Assembly: GCA_965205735.1 (NCBI GenBank)
Contig: OZ242179.1
Span: forward strand, 4,092,001 to 4,156,000
DNA from: VXNE01 sp965205735
Lineage (GTDB): Bacteria > Pseudomonadota > Gammaproteobacteria > Pseudomonadales > Azotimanducaceae
Direction: 5' to 3'
Length of the DNA stretch: 64,000 bases
Shown here: positions 1 to 8,681 of the stretch, piece after piece
How the letters are laid out: every line of letters starts with the position of its first letter
Position numbering within the stretch: position 1 is the first letter of the stretch
Position numbers and translations under genes: made by a program
The notes under the pieces: generated by a model
Databases searched by the model: none
Told to the model about the DNA's origin: nothing
What the model saw: only the letters and a program-made list of their open reading frames with translations

Positions 1-477
1 GGTTTCATCCGGGTGGACGCCGACGAGGTCACGTATCCGCTGCATGTCATTCTGCGCTACGAACTTGAACAGGATCTCATCGACGGCTCGATGCGCGTTA
101 CGGACATTCCGGAAGCCTGGGATGCGAAAATGACGGAGTACCTGGGCCTCACGACGGCCGGAAACGACCGTGACGGCTGCATGCAGGACGTGCATTGGTT
201 CGCCGGCTTGATCGGATACTTTCCGACGTACACGCTGGGTGCGCTCACGGCGGCGCAGTTGTTCGCGGCGGCACGCGCGGCGGGCGTCGCCGACGCGATC
301 GGCGAAGGGAAATTCGAGCCGCTGGTGGACTGGCTTGGAAGCAACGTTCACGCGCACGGAAGCGCGAGAACCACCATGCAGATACTTGAAGATGCAACAG
401 GCGCTGCGTTAGGTACGGGCGCCTTCCTCGCCCATGTGGCGCGGCGCTACGGAAGTGGTGACGAGGTCGCAGGATGA
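1..477 (+). CDS. M32 family metallocarboxypeptidase, C-terminal part
   Basis: This is the C-terminal 158 residues of a carboxypeptidase Taq (M32) enzyme, a cytoplasmic zinc carboxypeptidase that trims C-terminal residues from peptides. The frame is open from the first base, so the N-terminus and the HExxH zinc site lie outside the window. The segment keeps the family's closing pattern: DEVTYPLHVILRYELEQDLI, then a PEAWDAKMTEYLG stretch, then QDVHWFAGLIGYFPTYTLG. It ends where the family normally ends. The family assignment is firm; catalysis cannot be judged from this part. Confidence 0.9.
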   Translation, partial: GFIRVDADEVTYPLHVILRYELEQDLIDGSMRVTDIPEAWDAKMTEYLGLTTAGNDRDGCMQDVHWFAGLIGYFPTYTLGALTAAQLFAAARAAGVADAIGEGKFEPLVDWLGSNVHAHGSARTTMQILEDATGAALGTGAFLAHVARRYGSGDEVAG

Positions 478-701
478 ACCGTCAGCCACCTTCAATCTGG
501 CGTTGGATTGCCATCCCGGGCCGTCGGGGAGGTTCGCGCGGACACGCAATCCGTGGTCGCTTTCCGCCGGAAATTGTAAACTTGCGCGCAGCAGGTACTT
601 GGGACCTTTCCATGGAAGGGAGACATCGCGAAGTTCGGCGTTCCCTGGGCGTCGGTTGCCTCTTGAGGAGTCCGGCGGGAGTGGGTCGCGCCGGAGGTCA
701 C

Positions 702-1169
702 ATGCGCTGCTTGATGCTGACAGTCGCACTGCTGGCCGTGGGCCTGACATCGCCGCAGTCCGCTGCCGACGACGACGAAGAGACGGCGGACAACGCGCCG
801 CTGGATGTTGAAACGATCCTCGCCAACCCATTGGATGAGGATGCGTATCGGAGCAGCAGGCATTGTATTTCCACCAGGAGCTACGACGGGGTGGAGATTA
901 TTGACGACAGTACCTTGCTGTTTCGGGGGCGCAAGGCCATTTGGCTCAACCGCCTGTCGCGTCGCTGCCGCGGTTTGACGTGGGATTCGATCCCTACCAT
1001 TGAATCGCATGGCAGCCGGGTCTGTGAGCATGACCGCTTTCGCGGCCGGCCTCGGTCGGGATTCCCCGATTCCATGACCTGCACACTGGGTAGATTCGAA
1101 CTGATCGATGAGGGACAGGTTGAAAGCCTGCGCGCCGCACGGGGCGGCCGCTTGGGTCCCGAGCGGTGA
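702..1169 (+). CDS. secreted DUF6491-type protein, copy 1
   Basis: A predicted exported protein of 155 residues. I chose the ATG at 702 because it opens a clear signal peptide (MRCLMLTVALLAVGLTS) with a cleavage site near the following Ala-Ala, whereas the upstream in-frame extension is arginine-rich and does not look like coding sequence. The mature part begins acidic, then shows the DUF6491 layout: a cysteine before a 'D.V.IIDDSTLLFRGR' block, a second cysteine in SRRCRGL, a third before 'EHDRF', and a fourth in MTCTLGRFEL. The gene overlaps its downstream paralogue by four bases, so the two are probably translated together. Function unknown; the family call rests on the cysteine and hydrophobic pattern. 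Confidence 0.7.
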   Translation: MRCLMLTVALLAVGLTSPQSAADDDEETADNAPLDVETILANPLDEDAYRSSRHCISTRSYDGVEIIDDSTLLFRGRKAIWLNRLSRRCRGLTWDSIPTIESHGSRVCEHDRFRGRPRSGFPDSMTCTLGRFELIDEGQVESLRAARGGRLGPER

Positions 1170-1630
1170 ACGGGAGGAAAACACGGCAACTCGCCGTCGT
1201 TGCCGCAGCCCTCATTTTGTGTGGGATCGGCGCCGCCGACGATGCGTCAGAGCGGGAGCCCGATGTCGACGCGGTCATTGCTGAAATCCTGGCTGGCCCG
1301 GACGACGTTGACTACGGCGAACCCCAACGTTGCATCGTGTCGGGGCGTATCGATCGCACCGAGGTCTTGAGCGACCGGTTCATCGTGTTTCATCTGCGCG
1401 GGGGCAAGAAATATGTTGTGCAGTTCAAGCGTCGTTGTCCGGGTTTGAGAAGGAACGGCCTCACGCGTATTGAGCGCCGTTCGTCACACATCTGCGCGAA
1501 CGACACGATTCAGGGACTCTTCGGCGGTCTCGACGGTGGAACCTGGGGACCGCGCTGCATGATCCCGCAGTTTGAACCCGTCACCGAGGAGCAGATCACC
1601 TTTCTCGAGGAAGCGCTGAAGGCGCGCTGA
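1166..1630 (+). CDS. secreted DUF6491-type protein, copy 2
   Basis: A paralogue of the preceding gene, starting at a GTG that overlaps the upstream stop codon (GTGA). It has a signal peptide ending near GIGAAD, then the same ordered features: a cysteine (QRCIVSG), a 'TEVLSDRFIVFHL' strand, KRRCPGL, a cysteine before 'ANDTIQ', and a last cysteine before 'MIPQFEPVTEEQI'. The tandem arrangement points to local duplication followed by divergence. The exact role is unknown; an envelope location is likely. Confidence 0.7.
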   Translation: MNGRKTRQLAVVAAALILCGIGAADDASEREPDVDAVIAEILAGPDDVDYGEPQRCIVSGRIDRTEVLSDRFIVFHLRGGKKYVVQFKRRCPGLRRNGLTRIERRSSHICANDTIQGLFGGLDGGTWGPRCMIPQFEPVTEEQITFLEEALKAR

Positions 1631-1637
1631 TGCAGCA

Positions 1638-2034
1638 CTACGCAGCCTGGCCGAGTTGTCGCGCGCTGCCCGTCGCGACATCGGGACTCGCGGGGTTGAA
1701 CGACCTCTCGCGTCTTCGGGACAACCACCAGGTCCATGTCCTGCAGCGCTATCGCGCCCAGTAGGGGTTGATCGCCGATCACCACCGCCCCGGCGAAACT
1801 GGTGCGGTTGCCGAATCGAAGCTGCAGGGGACCAACATAGGGGGCGGCGCGGGAGGTCCCGTCGGCAAGCGAGACGCGTTTCGTGTCGGCCTGCTCCAGG
1901 GCCAGCAGCCGCTGAATATGCTCGGGAATGCAAAGGTAGTCCGAACCAGTGTCGGCCAGGGCATCGATGATGACTGGCGCCAAGTCTGGACGGCGAGGAT
2001 TTCGCAACTCAATCTTCGCTGTCGTCAAGCCCAT
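1638..2034 (-). pseudogene. retropepsin-like clan AA aspartyl protease, frameshifted
   Basis: A small single-domain retroviral-type aspartic protease of about 130 residues. The ATG at 2034 follows an AAGGAG ribosome site. The frame holds the catalytic segment IIDALADTGSDYLCIPEH and the second conserved block 'PLLGAIALQDMDLVV'. After PKTREVV the frame runs on for about 60 residues, antisense to the DUF6491 gene. Moving by one base near 1695-1704 instead gives the family's usual short ending (NPASPDVATGSA, stop at 1638). A one-base change near the C-terminus is therefore likely, either real or an assembly error. The catalytic Asp is intact, so a read-through product could still fold. Confidence 0.75.
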
Positions 2035-2260
2035 AAGTGCTCCTTGAATGTTCCGAATCTCCGTACGGTAGCCGTGGTCTGGCGATGGATTCACAGCCAT
2101 TTTTGATGATATCGGCGCAGACGACTCTTTGAAACGCGTATTTGACCCGGATTGACGTGGGAGATCGCCACACCGACGGGGTACATTCCGCTGCGCGCGA
2201 GGATGCGCGTTGTCGGCGATTGTCATAGTCTGTCAGTTGATCCCGTGACATGAGCAGGAA

Positions 2261-3256
2261 GTGATCGCGACGCGAAACATCGGCGCGACTGACATCGCGG
2301 TGACAGAACTCAGTTTCGGGGGCGCGCCGCTCGGCGTGGTGGGTGATCTCATCACCGACGAAGAGGCTGTCGCGATCATGCGCCGCGCCTGGGATGGCGG
2401 CATTCGGTACTTCGACACGGCGCCGCTCTACGGCCACGGCTTGAGCGAGAAGCGCGTGGGCCGCGCGTTGCGGGAATTGCCCCGGGACGCGTTCGTTCTG
2501 TCGACCAAGATCGGGCGTCTACTTGTGGCGAAGGAAGAGGGTGAGCGAGCCGCCCGCGCGCGCGACCGCGAACCTTTCGCGATACGCTACGATTACTCCT
2601 TCGATGCCGTGCGCCGGTCCATCGAGTCGAGTCTCGACCGGTTGGGACTCGACCGCATCGACATCCTGCTCTGCCACGACATCGATGCCTGGACCCACGG
2701 CGATGCGCAGCCGGGCATATTCGACGCGGCGCGAAACGGCGCGCTGCCCGCGTTGCGCGAACTACGGGAGCAGGGCGTCGTGCGCGCCATTGGTCTCGGC
2801 GTTAACGAGTGGCAGGTATGCAGCCGTGTATTGGACATGATGGATGTCGATTGCTTCCTGCTCGCCGGCCGTTTCACACTGCTTGAACAGGACCCACTGG
2901 ACACGTTCCTGCCGAAATGCCTTCAGAGGGATGTCTCCATCATCATCGGCGGGCCCTACAACTCGGGCATCCTCACTACAGATGATCGGCAGCGGGCAAC
3001 CTATGACTACAAGCCGGCGCCGGACCACCTGTGGAAGAAAGCCCAGGCGATTCGGCGCATGTGCGAATCCCATGGCGTGGATCCGCGCGCGGCTGCGTTG
3101 CAGTACCCGCTGCGCCACACCGCCGTGGCGGCCGTGATTCCGGGTGTCCGGGCCATTCAAGAGGTAGAGACCAACCTTGATCTCTTCGCGCGCGATATCC
3201 CCGACGCCCTATGGCGGGATCTTGCCGATGCGGGGCTGGCGCGGGAAATCGCTTAG
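2261..3256 (+). CDS. aldo/keto reductase, sugar or pyridoxal dehydrogenase type
   Basis: An NAD(P)-dependent oxidoreductase of the aldo/keto reductase superfamily (331 residues, GTG start preceded by AGCAGGAA). The catalytic tetrad can be read: Asp52 and Tyr57 in RYFDTAPLYGHG, Lys83 in LSTKIGR, and His in DILLCHDID. The C-terminus keeps the cofactor-loop motif AVIPGVRAIQEVE. The long insert after TKIGR and the overall length resemble the D-threo-aldose/L-fucose 1-dehydrogenase and pyridoxal 4-dehydrogenase branch. The real substrate cannot be told from sequence, and no neighbouring gene narrows it down. Confidence 0.88.
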   Translation: MIATRNIGATDIAVTELSFGGAPLGVVGDLITDEEAVAIMRRAWDGGIRYFDTAPLYGHGLSEKRVGRALRELPRDAFVLSTKIGRLLVAKEEGERAARARDREPFAIRYDYSFDAVRRSIESSLDRLGLDRIDILLCHDIDAWTHGDAQPGIFDAARNGALPALRELREQGVVRAIGLGVNEWQVCSRVLDMMDVDCFLLAGRFTLLEQDPLDTFLPKCLQRDVSIIIGGPYNSGILTTDDRQRATYDYKPAPDHLWKKAQAIRRMCESHGVDPRAAALQYPLRHTAVAAVIPGVRAIQEVETNLDLFARDIPDALWRDLADAGLAREIA

Positions 3257-3377
3257 CCCGGAAATTTCATCAAGGGCCGCGATGATCCGGGCTAGCTCGA
3301 TGGCTGTCGGGCAATCACAGCCGGATCGCGGATCGGCCCACTTGGCTACCGGCTGCGGAAACGCGCATCCGACGAGT

Positions 3378-3785
3378 TCAAGGGGCGGACCAGAGCACAA
3401 GCTTCGTCCGCGCGGCCATATGCCTGAAGTCCTGGTCCGCGGACAACATGACCAACCGGTGGCGAATGCAGATCTCGGCGAGCAACGCATCGATGGTTCC
3501 CGCCTGAATGCCATGGCGGCGGCAATCGTTGCGTAATTCAGCGGCGTCGATGTAGTCCTGGCGGGCAGGGGCGATCATGGCGAGCGCCGCGAAGCGTTCG
3601 ACGATCCGCGTCCTCGCTCTTGGCCGGCGAAAGCCCTGCAACAACTCCTGCAAGACCACCCCGGTAGTGTGGATGGTCTCGCCGCCACCGAGCGCCTCCC
3701 TTAGACGTCCAACCTCCGGTCCTTCCGATGCCGAATCCCGCCGCAATGCCAGTGACCACACGCTGGTATCCACAAACAACGTCAC
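3378..3785 (-). CDS. VapC-type PIN-domain ribonuclease toxin
   Basis: A 135-residue PIN-domain protein, expected to be the RNase toxin of a type II toxin-antitoxin pair. The acidic active site is visible: FVDTSVW at the N-terminus, a mid-protein glutamate (VVLQELLQG), 'AGTIDALLAEIC', and SADQDFRHMA near the end. It overlaps the upstream antitoxin by four bases (ATGA), the usual coupling in vapBC operons. All four catalytic positions seem intact. Confidence 0.88.
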   Translation of the reverse strand: MTLFVDTSVWSLALRRDSASEGPEVGRLREALGGGETIHTTGVVLQELLQGFRRPRARTRIVERFAALAMIAPARQDYIDAAELRNDCRRHGIQAGTIDALLAEICIRHRLVMLSADQDFRHMAARTKLVLWSAP

Positions 3786-3982
3786 CCGCGGTGCCGTTCA
3801 CGCTTGTGGTCGAATTCCTCGTCCCAGTCGAGCTTGCCGAAAAGGTCCAGTATTCGTTCCTGCTCCCGCCGTGCGACGAACTCCCGCAATGCGCGATTGA
3901 CAGTCGCCCTTTTGGTCTTCTCCCCACCGATTTCCAGCGCCCTGTCGAGCAGCGCCGGGTCTATCGCCAAGTTTGTCGCCAT
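3782..3982 (-). CDS. VapB-type antitoxin
   Basis: A 66-residue ribbon-helix-helix antitoxin of the short VapB (DUF2191-like) type, partner of the PIN toxin directly downstream. Its N-terminus (MATNLAIDPALLDRALEIGG, then TKRATVNRALREFVARRE) is the DNA-binding part; the tail (LFGKLDWDEEFDHKRERH) should wrap the toxin. A short imperfect dyad (TGTGT, spacer, ACACA) lies over the start codon at 3982-3999 and could be an autoregulatory operator, though this is weak. The following 150 bases, up to the mobile element at 4133, hold no gene I can recognise. Confidence 0.85.
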   Translation of the reverse strand: MATNLAIDPALLDRALEIGGEKTKRATVNRALREFVARREQERILDLFGKLDWDEEFDHKRERHRG

Positions 3983-4132
3983 GTGTTATCCGCTACACAA
4001 CTCATCACACAGAAAATAGTCTCAATGGCGTCGCTTGGTCAAGTCGGGGAGCGCCAGCGAGGCGACCGGGGGACGCTTGCAACGATCAACCAGTTGGAAT
4101 TAGATAGCCATCTAAATGGCTATTGGGAAGAA

Positions 4133-4345
4133 TTAGTGTTCCGTCAAGTCCAAAAATGCGAGTGTAGCTGCGAGGGATTTTTGGTTCCTGGCAAGGCGCG
4201 ACGACGTGGTGTGGTAGGTCCCACACAAGGAGGAGCAACGGAGCCTTCAGCCGGGGAGCGCGAGGGGATACCCCTCGCAAGAAAACTATCCAGGGGCCAA
4301 AAAGATCCGCAGATACCCGTAGATTTGGGCTTGACGGAGCACTAG
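4133..4345. mobile_element. short non-autonomous element with terminal inverted repeats, copy 1
   Basis: A 205-bp element (core 4137-4341) with no coding capacity, matching the longer copy at 49131-49544. The ends are inverted repeats: left TGTTCCGTCAAG, right the reverse complement of TGCTCCGTCAAG. The core is flanked by TTAG on the left and CTAG on the right, which fits a 4-bp CTAG target duplication with one change. Inside is one 45-bp unit holding a perfect hairpin, GCGAGGGG-ATA-CCCCTCGC. The transposase that moved it is not in the window. The CTAG flanks resemble target choice by some IS5-group elements, but this is a guess. Confidence 0.8.
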
Positions 4346-4633
4346 GTGAGCCAAGTCTCGATTGCGCAGGCGAGAAACTCTCTGACGCGGCTGATCCATG
4401 AGGTCGAGACGGGAAAGCCTGTTCACATCACGCGCCGAGGCAAGCCAGTGGCGGTGTTGATGTCGCAAGGGGATTACGAAGCGCTTGGGGCCGATGTTCC
4501 GAGGGAGAACGTCTGGCAGGCCATACAAATGTGGCGAGAAGAGCAAGACATTGACTGGCCCGACCTGACGCCGGATGAGGTGAGCCGTTGGCGTGATCAC
4601 TCCTCTGGTCGGGCCGTCCAATGGCCGGACTGA
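4346..4633 (+). CDS. Phd/YefM-type antitoxin
   Basis: A 95-residue antitoxin with the prevent-host-death fold: SIAQARNSLTRLIHEVETG, then HITRRGKPVAVLMS. It pairs with the PIN toxin that starts inside its last codons (13-base overlap). The GTG start is the first triplet after the mobile element, so the element has displaced the native leader. The GGAG in the element's end (ACGGAGCACTAG, then GTG) sits at normal ribosome-site distance. Translation, and possibly transcription, now depends on the insertion. Confidence 0.87.
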   Translation: MSQVSIAQARNSLTRLIHEVETGKPVHITRRGKPVAVLMSQGDYEALGADVPRENVWQAIQMWREEQDIDWPDLTPDEVSRWRDHSSGRAVQWPD

Positions 4634-5043
4634 GATACCTTCTTGACACCAACGTTCTGACGGAAGGAAGCCGTCTGCGACCGAACCCGGCAGTCATGTC
4701 GCGAATTGCGGAATGCTGGTCGGAGGCAGGTACCGGCGCGCCCATTCTCCACGAATTGCACTATGGCGTGATGAGCATGCCAATCGGTCGAAGGCGGCAG
4801 CGGCTCGCCGAATACTACCGACGCTTGTTTGTCTCGTCGTTGCCGATACTGCCCTACGATGCAGATGCCGCCCGATGGCACGCGGCTGAACGCGCGCGTT
4901 TGACGACCGATGGACGGACCCCGGCCTTGGTGAATGGACAGATTGCCGCAGTCGCCGTAGCCAATGGGTTGACGCTGGTGACCCGTAACTTGGCTGACTA
5001 CGCGGGATTTGCTGATCTAATCGTGGAAAACTGGTTTCAGTGA
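4621..5043 (+). CDS. VapC-type PIN-domain toxin
   Basis: A 140-residue PIN-domain ribonuclease of the FitB/VapC group. Active-site features are YLLDTNVLTEGSR at the N-terminus, the glutamate in PILHELHYGV, and the C-terminal LVNGQIAAVAVANGLTLVTRN block, whose second acidic position appears as Asn rather than the usual Asp (family consensus is VxDxxIAA). That substitution could weaken catalysis. It overlaps the antitoxin upstream and is clearly the second gene of a two-gene operon. Confidence 0.87.
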   Translation: MAGLRYLLDTNVLTEGSRLRPNPAVMSRIAECWSEAGTGAPILHELHYGVMSMPIGRRRQRLAEYYRRLFVSSLPILPYDADAARWHAAERARLTTDGRTPALVNGQIAAVAVANGLTLVTRNLADYAGFADLIVENWFQ

Positions 5044-5053
5044 GGCGAGCAGG

Positions 5054-5089
5054 CTGTCGGACTTGCCGCATTAGCGGCAAGATCGACAG
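5054..5089. repeat. perfect hairpin between vapC and ligD
   Basis: A 36-nt inverted repeat with two perfect stem blocks: CTGTCG with CGACAG, and CTTGCCGC with GCGGCAAG around an ATTA loop. It sits between convergent genes and could end transcripts from both sides, but no T-run follows on either strand, so intrinsic termination is unproven. Confidence 0.55.
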
Positions 5090-5178
5090 GATGACGGGTT
5101 GGGCGGGTGGAACGAAACAGTCGGGCTTGGGCGGGGGCAAAACACGGCGCACCCGCCAGGGCGACGGATTTTGTGGCG

Positions 5179-7704
5179 CTAACCGCGTTCGATTCCCGAC
5201 TTTCCCACCAGCCCGGCGAGCCGCGCGAGGGCTCGCTCCAGGTCGGGTTCGTCGGTCAACAGGTCGCGCATCGGATCACCGGCGCGTTTCAATCGCCGTA
5301 GCGCGTTTTCGATGTGATAGTTGGCGTTCTTTAACCTGCCGTTCAGTTCCGACCACTTGATGGGCATCGACACGGACGCGGCGGCTTCCGCACGGACGGA
5401 AAACGGCGCGACGATGAGCTGGCCGTGGCGGTTCTGCATGTAGTCGATGTAGACCTTGCGGCTGCGCTTGCGGACTGCGCGGACGACGGTGCAACTGTCC
5501 GGGCGGCGTGCCACGATCACGCGGGCGAGCAGTTCCCCCAGGGACCGGGACTGATCGTGGGTGAGGCGGCGGGCCATGGGCAGGAGGATATGCAGGCCGC
5601 TGGCCCCGCTGGTCTTCAAGTAGCCCGCCAGATCGATCTCCTCCAGCAAGTCGCGAATCTCCTTGGCGACCTGAATGACGTCCTCGAACGGCGCCTCCTT
5701 CGGATCGAGGTCGAGCACGCACCAATCGGGCCGCTCCAGGCTGTCGATACGGCTGTGCCAGACGTGGATCGGTATGGCCCCCATGTTGGCCAGGTATGTC
5801 AGGGCCGACGTGTCGTCCACCATGAAATAGTTGATGTCGCGGTCCTCGGTCTGTGTCCATAGCGGTGTCCGTTTGACCCAATCCGGCACGAAGTCGGGCG
5901 CGTCGCGTTGGTAGAAGGACTTGCCGTAGATGCCGTCCGGGAATCGCGTGAGAACCAGCGGTCGATTGTGCAGGTAAGGCAGCATCCAGTCGGCTATCCG
6001 TTCGTAGTAGCGCACCAGGTCATCCTTGGTGAGGCCCTTGTCGGGAAAGAACACCTTGTCCGGATTTGTGACGACCACTTCATGTCGCAAAGCGGGTTGC
6101 ATGACTGCCGGAGTCGGATCGTCGTAGCCGCTGATGCACTCGCGCGGCGGCTTGTCGTCCCGAAGTCGATGGAACGACGGCTGCCGCAAGCGCCCATCTC
6201 GGGTGTATTCCTTGTATGCGACCTCGCAGACCATCGTTGGCCGCACCCAACGTATATCGGGATCTTCATCGAGCGCGTTGCCCTCCCCGAGGGCCCGTAG
6301 CCGTTCCCAGAGCGCTTCCCGAACGGTCCCGCTCAGGCCCGAACCCAACCGTCCGCAGAACGTTAGACGGTCGTTGCGAAATTCCGCCAGGGCCAGGGCG
6401 CCGACGTCGCGCGCGTTGGATTTGTTCGGCGCCCACCCGGCGATAACGAAGTCGCCGGTCCGAATGCCCCGGACCTTGATCCAGTCATGGGACCGCCCGC
6501 CGCGATACGGGCTGTCGGCGCGTTTGCCCACAACCCCCTCGATGCCGAGCTTGCGCATCGATTGATAGGCGTTGATCCCGAACTGGTCGACGTGTTCGGA
6601 GTAGCGAATCGGACCGGCCGACGGCAGCATCGCCCGGAGCAACGCCTTGCGTTTGACCAGCGGCACGTCGCGGAGATCGCGTTCAAGGGCTTGCGGCAAG
6701 TCGAACGCGTAGTGAACAGCCGGAAGATCCACGGCAGTGCGGGTAGTGGCGATGCTGGTCGCCGCGCGTCCTCGTCGCTGCAGGAGCGAAAAACTCGGCG
6801 CGCCGCGTTCGTCCAGCACAACCGCCTCGCCGTCGATGACGAACTGCGCGTAGGGTAGCCGCGCGGCGGCCCTGGCGATTTCGGGAAAGCTGTCGGTGAG
6901 GTCCTTCCCGTTGCGTGAGCGGAGCGCGACTTCGCCTTGCGACTTCTGGATCAGTAGCCGATAGCCGTCGTATTTGATCTCGAAAATCCAACCCTCCCGG
7001 TCAAAGGCTTCGCCGGGACGGGCAAGCATCGGCTCGACTCCGAACGCGCCGGATTTCGGCGGGCGCGGCTCGATGCTGTTCAGCCGCCGCGCAAATCGCC
7101 TCGAGAGCCTGCGCGGGTCCGACATGTCCTTAAGCGTCAGGCCGGAGTACACGGAGTCGTCGTCGGGCAGCGCCGCCCGCGCCCATTGGTCCCGCTCCTT
7201 GATGAGCAGCCATTCCTTTCCGGCGCCTTGTCCGCTTGCCGCGCCTCGGCTGCCCTTCATGCGAACCAGGGTCCATCGGCCGCGCAGCTTGTGGCCGTAC
7301 AGCTCGAACAGCAGCTTGCCCTGTTCGAAGCCGGCCTCGAACGGCGACAACTCGACATAGGTGCCGCAGTCCCAGACGATGATGTGGCCGGCACCGTAGT
7401 TGCCATCGGGTATGCGGCCCTCGAAGTCGGCATAGTCGAGCGGGTGGTCCTCCACCAGCGCGGCGAACCGTTTGTCCTCCGGGTTGGGGGATGGGCCCTT
7501 TGGCACCGCCCAGGAACGCAACGTGCCGTCTATCTCCAGTCGAAAGTCCCAGTGCAGGCCGGTAGCCTGATGCTGCTGGACGACGAATGATCGGCGCGCG
7601 CCGACGGTGGGCGCGCGCGCGAGTCGATCAGCGAAGGGTTCCGGCGTTGATCCGGCGGTGCGTTTTTGCCGGTAACTCGCGAGATTGTCCCGTGTTGAGG
7701 GCAT
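5179..7704 (-). CDS. ligD: multifunctional ATP-dependent DNA ligase D
   Basis: An 841-residue NHEJ ligase with domain order PE, LIG, POL, as in Pseudomonas LigD. The N-terminal phosphoesterase domain (about 35-180) shows FVVQQHQATGLHWDFRLE. The ligase domain (about 225-520) has the adenylated Lys244 in FEIKYDGYR and the later motif GKRADSPYRGGRSHDWIKVR. The C-terminal primase/polymerase domain (from about 545) shows NPDKVFFPDKGLTK and the metal-binding LDLDP. It repairs double-strand breaks together with Ku, whose gene is divergent with a 45-bp gap. All three catalytic modules look complete. Confidence 0.96.
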   Translation of the reverse strand: MPSTRDNLASYRQKRTAGSTPEPFADRLARAPTVGARRSFVVQQHQATGLHWDFRLEIDGTLRSWAVPKGPSPNPEDKRFAALVEDHPLDYADFEGRIPDGNYGAGHIIVWDCGTYVELSPFEAGFEQGKLLFELYGHKLRGRWTLVRMKGSRGAASGQGAGKEWLLIKERDQWARAALPDDDSVYSGLTLKDMSDPRRLSRRFARRLNSIEPRPPKSGAFGVEPMLARPGEAFDREGWIFEIKYDGYRLLIQKSQGEVALRSRNGKDLTDSFPEIARAAARLPYAQFVIDGEAVVLDERGAPSFSLLQRRGRAATSIATTRTAVDLPAVHYAFDLPQALERDLRDVPLVKRKALLRAMLPSAGPIRYSEHVDQFGINAYQSMRKLGIEGVVGKRADSPYRGGRSHDWIKVRGIRTGDFVIAGWAPNKSNARDVGALALAEFRNDRLTFCGRLGSGLSGTVREALWERLRALGEGNALDEDPDIRWVRPTMVCEVAYKEYTRDGRLRQPSFHRLRDDKPPRECISGYDDPTPAVMQPALRHEVVVTNPDKVFFPDKGLTKDDLVRYYERIADWMLPYLHNRPLVLTRFPDGIYGKSFYQRDAPDFVPDWVKRTPLWTQTEDRDINYFMVDDTSALTYLANMGAIPIHVWHSRIDSLERPDWCVLDLDPKEAPFEDVIQVAKEIRDLLEEIDLAGYLKTSGASGLHILLPMARRLTHDQSRSLGELLARVIVARRPDSCTVVRAVRKRSRKVYIDYMQNRHGQLIVAPFSVRAEAAASVSMPIKWSELNGRLKNANYHIENALRRLKRAGDPMRDLLTDEPDLERALARLAGLVGKSGIERG

Positions 7705-7723
7705 ATGAGAGCTGCGCTATAGT
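7695..7723 (+). promoter_or_regulatory. sigma-70-like promoter for ku
   Basis: TTGAGG at 7695-7700 and TATAGT at 7718-7723 are separated by exactly 17 bases, 26 bases upstream of the ku start codon. The -35 box overlaps the first codons of ligD, so the two divergent genes could interfere with each other. A sequence match only. Confidence 0.55.
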
Positions 7724-7749
7724 CTGCAAAACATCTCGGAGTGCGTCAG

Positions 7750-8661
7750 ATGGCTGCGCGCGCCATTGGTTCTGCCACCATTTCCTTCGGTCTGGTCTCC
7801 ATCCCGGTCAAGCTGTACTCGACCGTGGATTCCACCAGGACAATCCGTTTCAACTTCCTGAGCGACGATGGCACCCAGGTGTCGCGAGTCAAGCAGCAGT
7901 ATATCCGGGCGACCGATGGGGAGGTAGTTGCGCGCAATGAACTGATCCAGGGGTATGAGTTCGCCAAGGGTCAGTATGTGACTTTTGCCGCGGACGAGTT
8001 GAAGGCGCTCAACGTGGAGTCGACGAATGCGATCGAGATCGCCGAGTTCATCCCGCTGTCGGACGTCGAGCGTATCTACATCGATCATGTGTACTACCTG
8101 GGACCCGATACGGGAGCGGCGCGCTCGTATCACCTGCTGAAGCAGGCGTTGCAGAAGACCGGTCGCGCTGCGTTGGCCAACTACGCCAAGCGAGGCCGCA
8201 GTCACCTGGTGCTGGTGCGGCCCATGAACGATGGACTGGTGTTGGAGCAGCTCAAGTACGAGGACGAGTTGCGCAACTTCGATGACGTGCCCCTGGACTC
8301 GGTCGAAGTTGCGGAGGGAGAGCTGGGCCTTGCTATCGAGATCATCGAGCAACGAACGAACGAGACGTTCGAACCGGACAGGTTCGAAGATGCCGTCCGC
8401 ACGCACATGTTGGAGTTGATCCAGCGCAAGGTGGAGGGCAAGGAAGTGTCGGTTGCGCCCGAAGAGCGCCCCGAAGCGAAGATTATCGATTTGATGGAAG
8501 CGCTGAAGGCGTCCGTCAGCGCTGGCGGCGACGCCGGACAAACCGGCCACAAACCGGCGAAACGCGCGGCTCGCCGAGCGAGCTCACCAAGCGCCGCCAC
8601 AGCGGGCGGAGCGGGAAGCGGGCGAAGCGAAACGAAGACAAAGCGTCGCGCGAAGGCATAG
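7750..8661 (+). CDS. ku: Ku DNA end-binding protein
   Basis: A 303-residue bacterial Ku, which forms a homodimeric ring on DNA ends and recruits LigD. I chose the ATG at 7750 because it gives the typical start MAARAIGSATISFGLVSIPV and has a GGAG eight bases upstream; a GTG nine bases earlier is possible. The core beta-barrel runs to about residue 250. It is followed by a basic, Ala/Lys/Arg-rich tail (KRAARRASS to TKTKRRAKA) typical of Ku proteins that bind or slide on DNA. Confidence 0.96.
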   Translation: MAARAIGSATISFGLVSIPVKLYSTVDSTRTIRFNFLSDDGTQVSRVKQQYIRATDGEVVARNELIQGYEFAKGQYVTFAADELKALNVESTNAIEIAEFIPLSDVERIYIDHVYYLGPDTGAARSYHLLKQALQKTGRAALANYAKRGRSHLVLVRPMNDGLVLEQLKYEDELRNFDDVPLDSVEVAEGELGLAIEIIEQRTNETFEPDRFEDAVRTHMLELIQRKVEGKEVSVAPEERPEAKIIDLMEALKASVSAGGDAGQTGHKPAKRAARRASSPSAATAGGAGSGRSETKTKRRAKA

Positions 8662-8681
8662 AACCGGAGCAGCCACAGCGG

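Noticed and set aside
625..660. A 14-bp match (GTTCCCTGGGCGTC) to the tRNA-Ser array unit.
   Set aside because: Similarity does not extend beyond about 20 bases and falls next to an ordinary gene start; a chance match is plausible.
5054..5089. A confirmed bidirectional terminator after vapC and ligD.
   Set aside because: The hairpin is perfect but lacks a T-run on both strands, so I list it only as an inverted repeat.
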